Assembly (NCBI GenBank): GCA_002887195.1 | Contig: PJAB01000409.1 | Location: 1 to 27,513, forward strand | Length of the DNA: 27,513 nucleotides | Source: Chrysochromulina parva | Lineage: Eukaryota; Haptophyta; Prymnesiales; Chrysochromulinaceae | Direction of reading: 5' to 3' | Shown here: positions 24,769 through 27,513 of the stretch, piece after piece | Numbering within the stretch: the first letter of the stretch is position 1 | Layout of the letters: each line of letters begins with the position of its first letter | The notes under the pieces: model-generated | Databases searched by the model: none | The model's input: only the letters and a program-made list of their open reading frames with translations | What the model was told of the DNA's origin: nothing | Translations under genes and position numbers: made by a program

Positions 24769-25063
24769 GTCGCCCCCATCAACAGGATCAATGCAGGGAG
24801 CCGCCAGAAAGAGCCGAGCTGCCTGCTCACGGCGCGCGAATGGTTCTTGCCAATGACCATGAAAGCAAGATAGCCTGCTAGAGTGCTCGGCTACTAGTGC
24901 GTCCAGCGTTGTGTGTTTCCGGAGAGGTTCGTCGCATTTTCTGGTCCTCCTGATGTACGTCCGCCGCCCATGCCGCCACGTCGGTCTTGCGTCTTCTGAG
25001 TTCTTACCCCTATGAATTCACACATCGAGCGATCTCCGAACCCAGCTGTTCATCAAGTTTCTG

Positions 25064-26761
25064 ATGATACCGGTGCTCCATCCGTCGGAGACACAGGTGG
25101 TGATGCTGATGGGGGACGACGAGCAGCTCGTCCACGCGAACGGAAAGATGGGCACGAGCGAGCGTCGCAGGAGCCTCACACTCAATGGCGAGACCACCGA
25201 ATTTGAGAATCCAGTGCCCTTGGTGCTTGCCGCCGCTCGGCAGCTGGGCATGTCGTTGCGGCGCGACGGGAAGCTGCTGTGGATTGCTGACGAGGCACTC
25301 CTCGATGAGTACGAGGATGATGACACGGCGGACAGCATCCAATCCATACCCGAACAGCCTCTGAGCGACGATGTCGCCACCTACTACAAGAACGTCTTCG
25401 CCCAGCGCTCAAAGGCGACCGTACTGCCAAGCAACATGATCGCCGAGATGGCCTCCCAGCACTCGGAGGCGCTCGCCGAGATTGCCGCGGCCAAGCAGCA
25501 TGCGCGCAAATCCATGAGCAAGCGTGAGCTCAAGAGGGATCGGCGGCGGCGCAGCCTCGCGCTGCGCGAGGAGCGTCTCTCTGGGGTCAGCGAGCGTTAC
25601 ACCGAGGAACGGATGGCACTGCTCGATACGGACTCAGAGGGCAAGTGGTCGAACCGGTCGTCGGCGGGCAGCGACCAGCCACCGAGCCTGACGAGCCCGC
25701 ACACCGCGGAGCCCGCCATCTGGCCCAGCGACCTGCCTCTCAGCAGCGGCGGCTTCAGCACGCTCAAGCGTGGCGCCTTGCCGCGCATCGATTCGTCTTC
25801 GTTGGCACTCGACCAGCTCGAACAGGCCGCAAGCGCTCCCTCGAGCGCGCCCGCGAGCGCGCCCGTGCCCGCGACGGCGCCCATGAAGAGCCCAGAACCC
25901 AGACGCCGGTATGGCTCCGACGCATTTGGTCTGGCGACCACAGAGCCCAGCGCGCCCGACCCCAACACCGACCACGGCGACACACGCCCGCTCCCGCCGC
26001 GGCGCATTTCAGAGTTCTCTTCTTTGCACAATCAGTGGGCTCGATCACCACGTGATTCACCCCAAGAGGAGCCTGCCGCCGCCGAGGCCACGCGCGCTCC
26101 CGTCTGCGCCAGCAATGGTGGCATTGTGAGCGGCGGCAGCGGCCAACACAGTGGACAGCCACACTTTAACATCGGAGATCGTGTCGAGGTCGACTTTGAC
26201 GACGAAGGCTGGTTCACAGGCGTCGTGGAGACGGTGCGCGCGGGAGGGCGGCACGGCGATCGGCGTGTGTACAATGTGCGCCTCGATGTTGGCGAGACGG
26301 CCGACGATGTCGAGGGCAGCGAAATCCGCCCGGAGGGTGTCAAGGGCGACAGCGGGGGCGGTTCAAATAGCCGCGACGAGCAGAGCACGCGTGCTGACTC
26401 CCTCAACGGCTTCGATGTCAACGACCAGGCAAGCGAGGTGAGCGAAGGGCCAGAGGAGGAGCGCCAGATCACCTGCCGGGTCACTGAGACCGGCATTGAA
26501 TGGAACCTCATCCGCGACGATGAGTTTGTTTGGTCGCCTCCCACAACCTCGGCCCTCCGGCAGCACGACGACCGCTACCCGCGCTGGGAGGCGGTCAAAA
26601 TTATGACGATCGGTACCGACAAACCAGGCCAATCAGCGCCGACACCAACGAGGCATCTCATCTACAGCAACGAGGATGAATTTAAGGAGGACCTCGGTCA
26701 AGAACTTCCACTCGCTGTGCCGCCGTTGGCGCCGCCCGCCCGCCCGCCGCGCGCTTCGTGA
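25064..26761 (+). CDS. Tudor/SH3-like-domain protein with LLWIA-type N-terminal motif
   Basis: A 565-residue protein from the ATG at 25064; the frame is open back to a TGA at 25013 without another ATG. Residues 50-84 contain AARQLGMSLRRDGKLLWIAD then EALLDEYEDDD. This resembles the 'YA..LG+D...D..LLWIA.EAL' segment found before WW domains in CEP164-type centriolar proteins, but no WW domain follows. The middle is a Ser/Pro/Ala-rich, charged, probably disordered region with a basic helix near 145-175 (KSMSKRELKRDRRRRSLALR). Residues ~365-425 (FNIGDRVEVDFDDEGWFTGV, then VYNVRLDVGE) look like a Tudor/agenet-type barrel, which often reads methylated residues. The C-terminal part (EWNLIRDDEFVWSPP, YPRWEAVKIMTIG) is conserved-looking but unassigned. 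Function is unknown; chromatin or centriole roles are both possible. Confidence 0.7.
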   Translation: MIPVLHPSETQVVMLMGDDEQLVHANGKMGTSERRRSLTLNGETTEFENPVPLVLAAARQLGMSLRRDGKLLWIADEALLDEYEDDDTADSIQSIPEQPLSDDVATYYKNVFAQRSKATVLPSNMIAEMASQHSEALAEIAAAKQHARKSMSKRELKRDRRRRSLALREERLSGVSERYTEERMALLDTDSEGKWSNRSSAGSDQPPSLTSPHTAEPAIWPSDLPLSSGGFSTLKRGALPRIDSSSLALDQLEQAASAPSSAPASAPVPATAPMKSPEPRRRYGSDAFGLATTEPSAPDPNTDHGDTRPLPPRRISEFSSLHNQWARSPRDSPQEEPAAAEATRAPVCASNGGIVSGGSGQHSGQPHFNIGDRVEVDFDDEGWFTGVVETVRAGGRHGDRRVYNVRLDVGETADDVEGSEIRPEGVKGDSGGGSNSRDEQSTRADSLNGFDVNDQASEVSEGPEEERQITCRVTETGIEWNLIRDDEFVWSPPTTSALRQHDDRYPRWEAVKIMTIGTDKPGQSAPTPTRHLIYSNEDEFKEDLGQELPLAVPPLAPPARPPRAS

Positions 26762-26924
26762 TGTTACGAATGCGCATGAGCGCGGCCTTCGCACCAAAGT
26801 TGACGAAATCGATCGGAGAGTTTATCTTTTTTTTCTCAACATTTGACGAAGCTCGACCGCGGCGTCATCGCGCAAACCGTGCCACTAATCCCTGCAACTA
26901 TTCCCCCTCCAGCAAGAGAAACCG

Positions 26925-27513
26925 ATGCTGCGGCGATGGGACATGTGCGCGGCGTGCACGCTTGCGGCTGCGACCGCAGCGTATTGGCTGTATCGCAAGC
27001 TCAATCGTCCGCGCGTGACGCTCGAGCCATCCGCCGCGCTCGGATCCTCCACCACCGCCGCCGCCAGCGCGGCGCCGCCACCATCGAAAGTGCAGCCGTC
27101 GATGGCAGCCTCGGCTGCAGCGCCAAGCAACTCCACTGACGCTGCTCCATTCCCGCTCGGCACCACCGCCAAGCTCACGGGCCTGATGAACCCGCGCCGG
27201 TCAAGCTCGATCAAGACGTTTGACCGCAAGTTTTCGCAGGTGGCGGCGTTCTCGCCCTTGCTCGCGCACTGGGAGCTCGAGCAGCACCACCCCGACGAGC
27301 TCGTCGCGCCCGGCGCCTTCGACTTCGAGAGCGCCCTCCTCATTGTCGACATCAGCGGCTTCACCGCGCTGTGCACGAAGCTCGACATTGACCTGCTGCA
27401 GCGGCACATCAACACTTATTTCGGCGAGCTGATTGATGTGGTCTCGAAGCACGACGGCGACGTGCTGCGCTTCGTGGGCGACGCGCTCTTTTGCGCGTGG
27501 TCGCTGCCCTGCG
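26925..27513 (+). CDS. Class III adenylate/guanylate cyclase, N-terminal part (runs off right edge)
   Basis: An open frame from the ATG at 26925 (MLRRWDMCAACTL) with 196 complete codons before the edge. Residues 8-26 (CAACTLAAATAAYWLYRKL) are a probable membrane anchor; a Ser/Ala/Pro-rich linker follows. The cyclase catalytic domain begins near 135: ALLIVDISGFTALCTKLD, with D142 as the first metal-binding aspartate, then YFGELIDVVSKHDGDVLRFV and GDALFCAW with D186 as the second. The 44-residue spacing is normal for class III cyclases, and the IVDISGFT...FVGDAL pattern is nearest the soluble adenylyl cyclase (bicarbonate-sensing, ADCY10/cyanobacterial) type. ATP rather than GTP is the likelier substrate. 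The dimer partner domain would lie beyond the window. A T-rich stretch at 26821-26836 is in its upstream gap. Confidence 0.88.
   Translation, partial: MLRRWDMCAACTLAAATAAYWLYRKLNRPRVTLEPSAALGSSTTAAASAAPPPSKVQPSMAASAAAPSNSTDAAPFPLGTTAKLTGLMNPRRSSSIKTFDRKFSQVAAFSPLLAHWELEQHHPDELVAPGAFDFESALLIVDISGFTALCTKLDIDLLQRHINTYFGELIDVVSKHDGDVLRFVGDALFCAWSLPC

Noticed and set aside
1..27513. tRNA or rRNA genes
   Set aside because: Scanning for T-loop (GGTTCRANYCC-like) and conserved rRNA stretches gave no convincing candidate on either strand.

Overview
The window looks like nuclear DNA of a GC-rich, compact, single-celled eukaryote, most likely a microalga; a haptophyte is my best guess but is an inference. 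The basis is the gene set (TMEM144-type transporter, acyl-CoA-binding protein, rhomboid, exportin, Erv1-type oxidase, type 1 methionine aminopeptidase, class III nucleotide cyclase), eukaryotic multidomain and EF-hand proteins, a Pro-Ser stalk protein of an algal type, and one clear GT-AG intron. Nearly every gene is a single open frame on alternating strands, with gaps of 50-600 bases. No rRNA, tRNA, CRISPR array or transposase was seen. Layout: a partial minus-strand gene at the left edge (1-246) faces a small unknown plus-strand gene (660-1238). Two minus-strand genes follow (TMEM144-like, 1793-3043; ACBP domain, 3098-4120), then a plus-strand rhomboid protease (4474-5475), a minus-strand PPC/DUF296 protein (6051-6548) and a plus-strand possible Fe/2-oxoglutarate oxygenase (6937-8064). 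A long minus-strand scaffold-like protein (8689-13212; helical repeats, IQ, repeat-rich linker, PDZ, PH) is followed by a low-GC glycosyltransferase (13403-14182). An exportin-6-like protein (14450-18133) and a coiled-coil protein (18265-18924) run on the plus strand. The right part has a membrane EF-hand protein (19338-20180, minus), an Erv/ALR oxidase (20306-20806, plus), an NTF2/SnoaL-like protein (21061-21390, minus), a two-exon methionine aminopeptidase 1 (21692-23412, minus), a surface-type membrane protein (23743-24768, plus), a Tudor-like protein (25064-26761, plus) and the start of a membrane-anchored class III cyclase (26925 to the right edge). The genes do not form one pathway; this is an ordinary housekeeping and signalling neighbourhood. 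The most interesting signals are non-coding. First, a shared element with a GTGTCTTTTTACCGGTA-like core sits in three of the divergent gene gaps, four copies in all, each with its ACCGGTA end toward a start codon. Second, the methionine aminopeptidase intron is built of 10-bp repeats inside a 65-bp tandem duplication that copies the splice junction itself, leaving a CAG|GTACG site in mid-intron. Third, a clearly lower-GC glycosyltransferase gene lies between very GC-rich neighbours.
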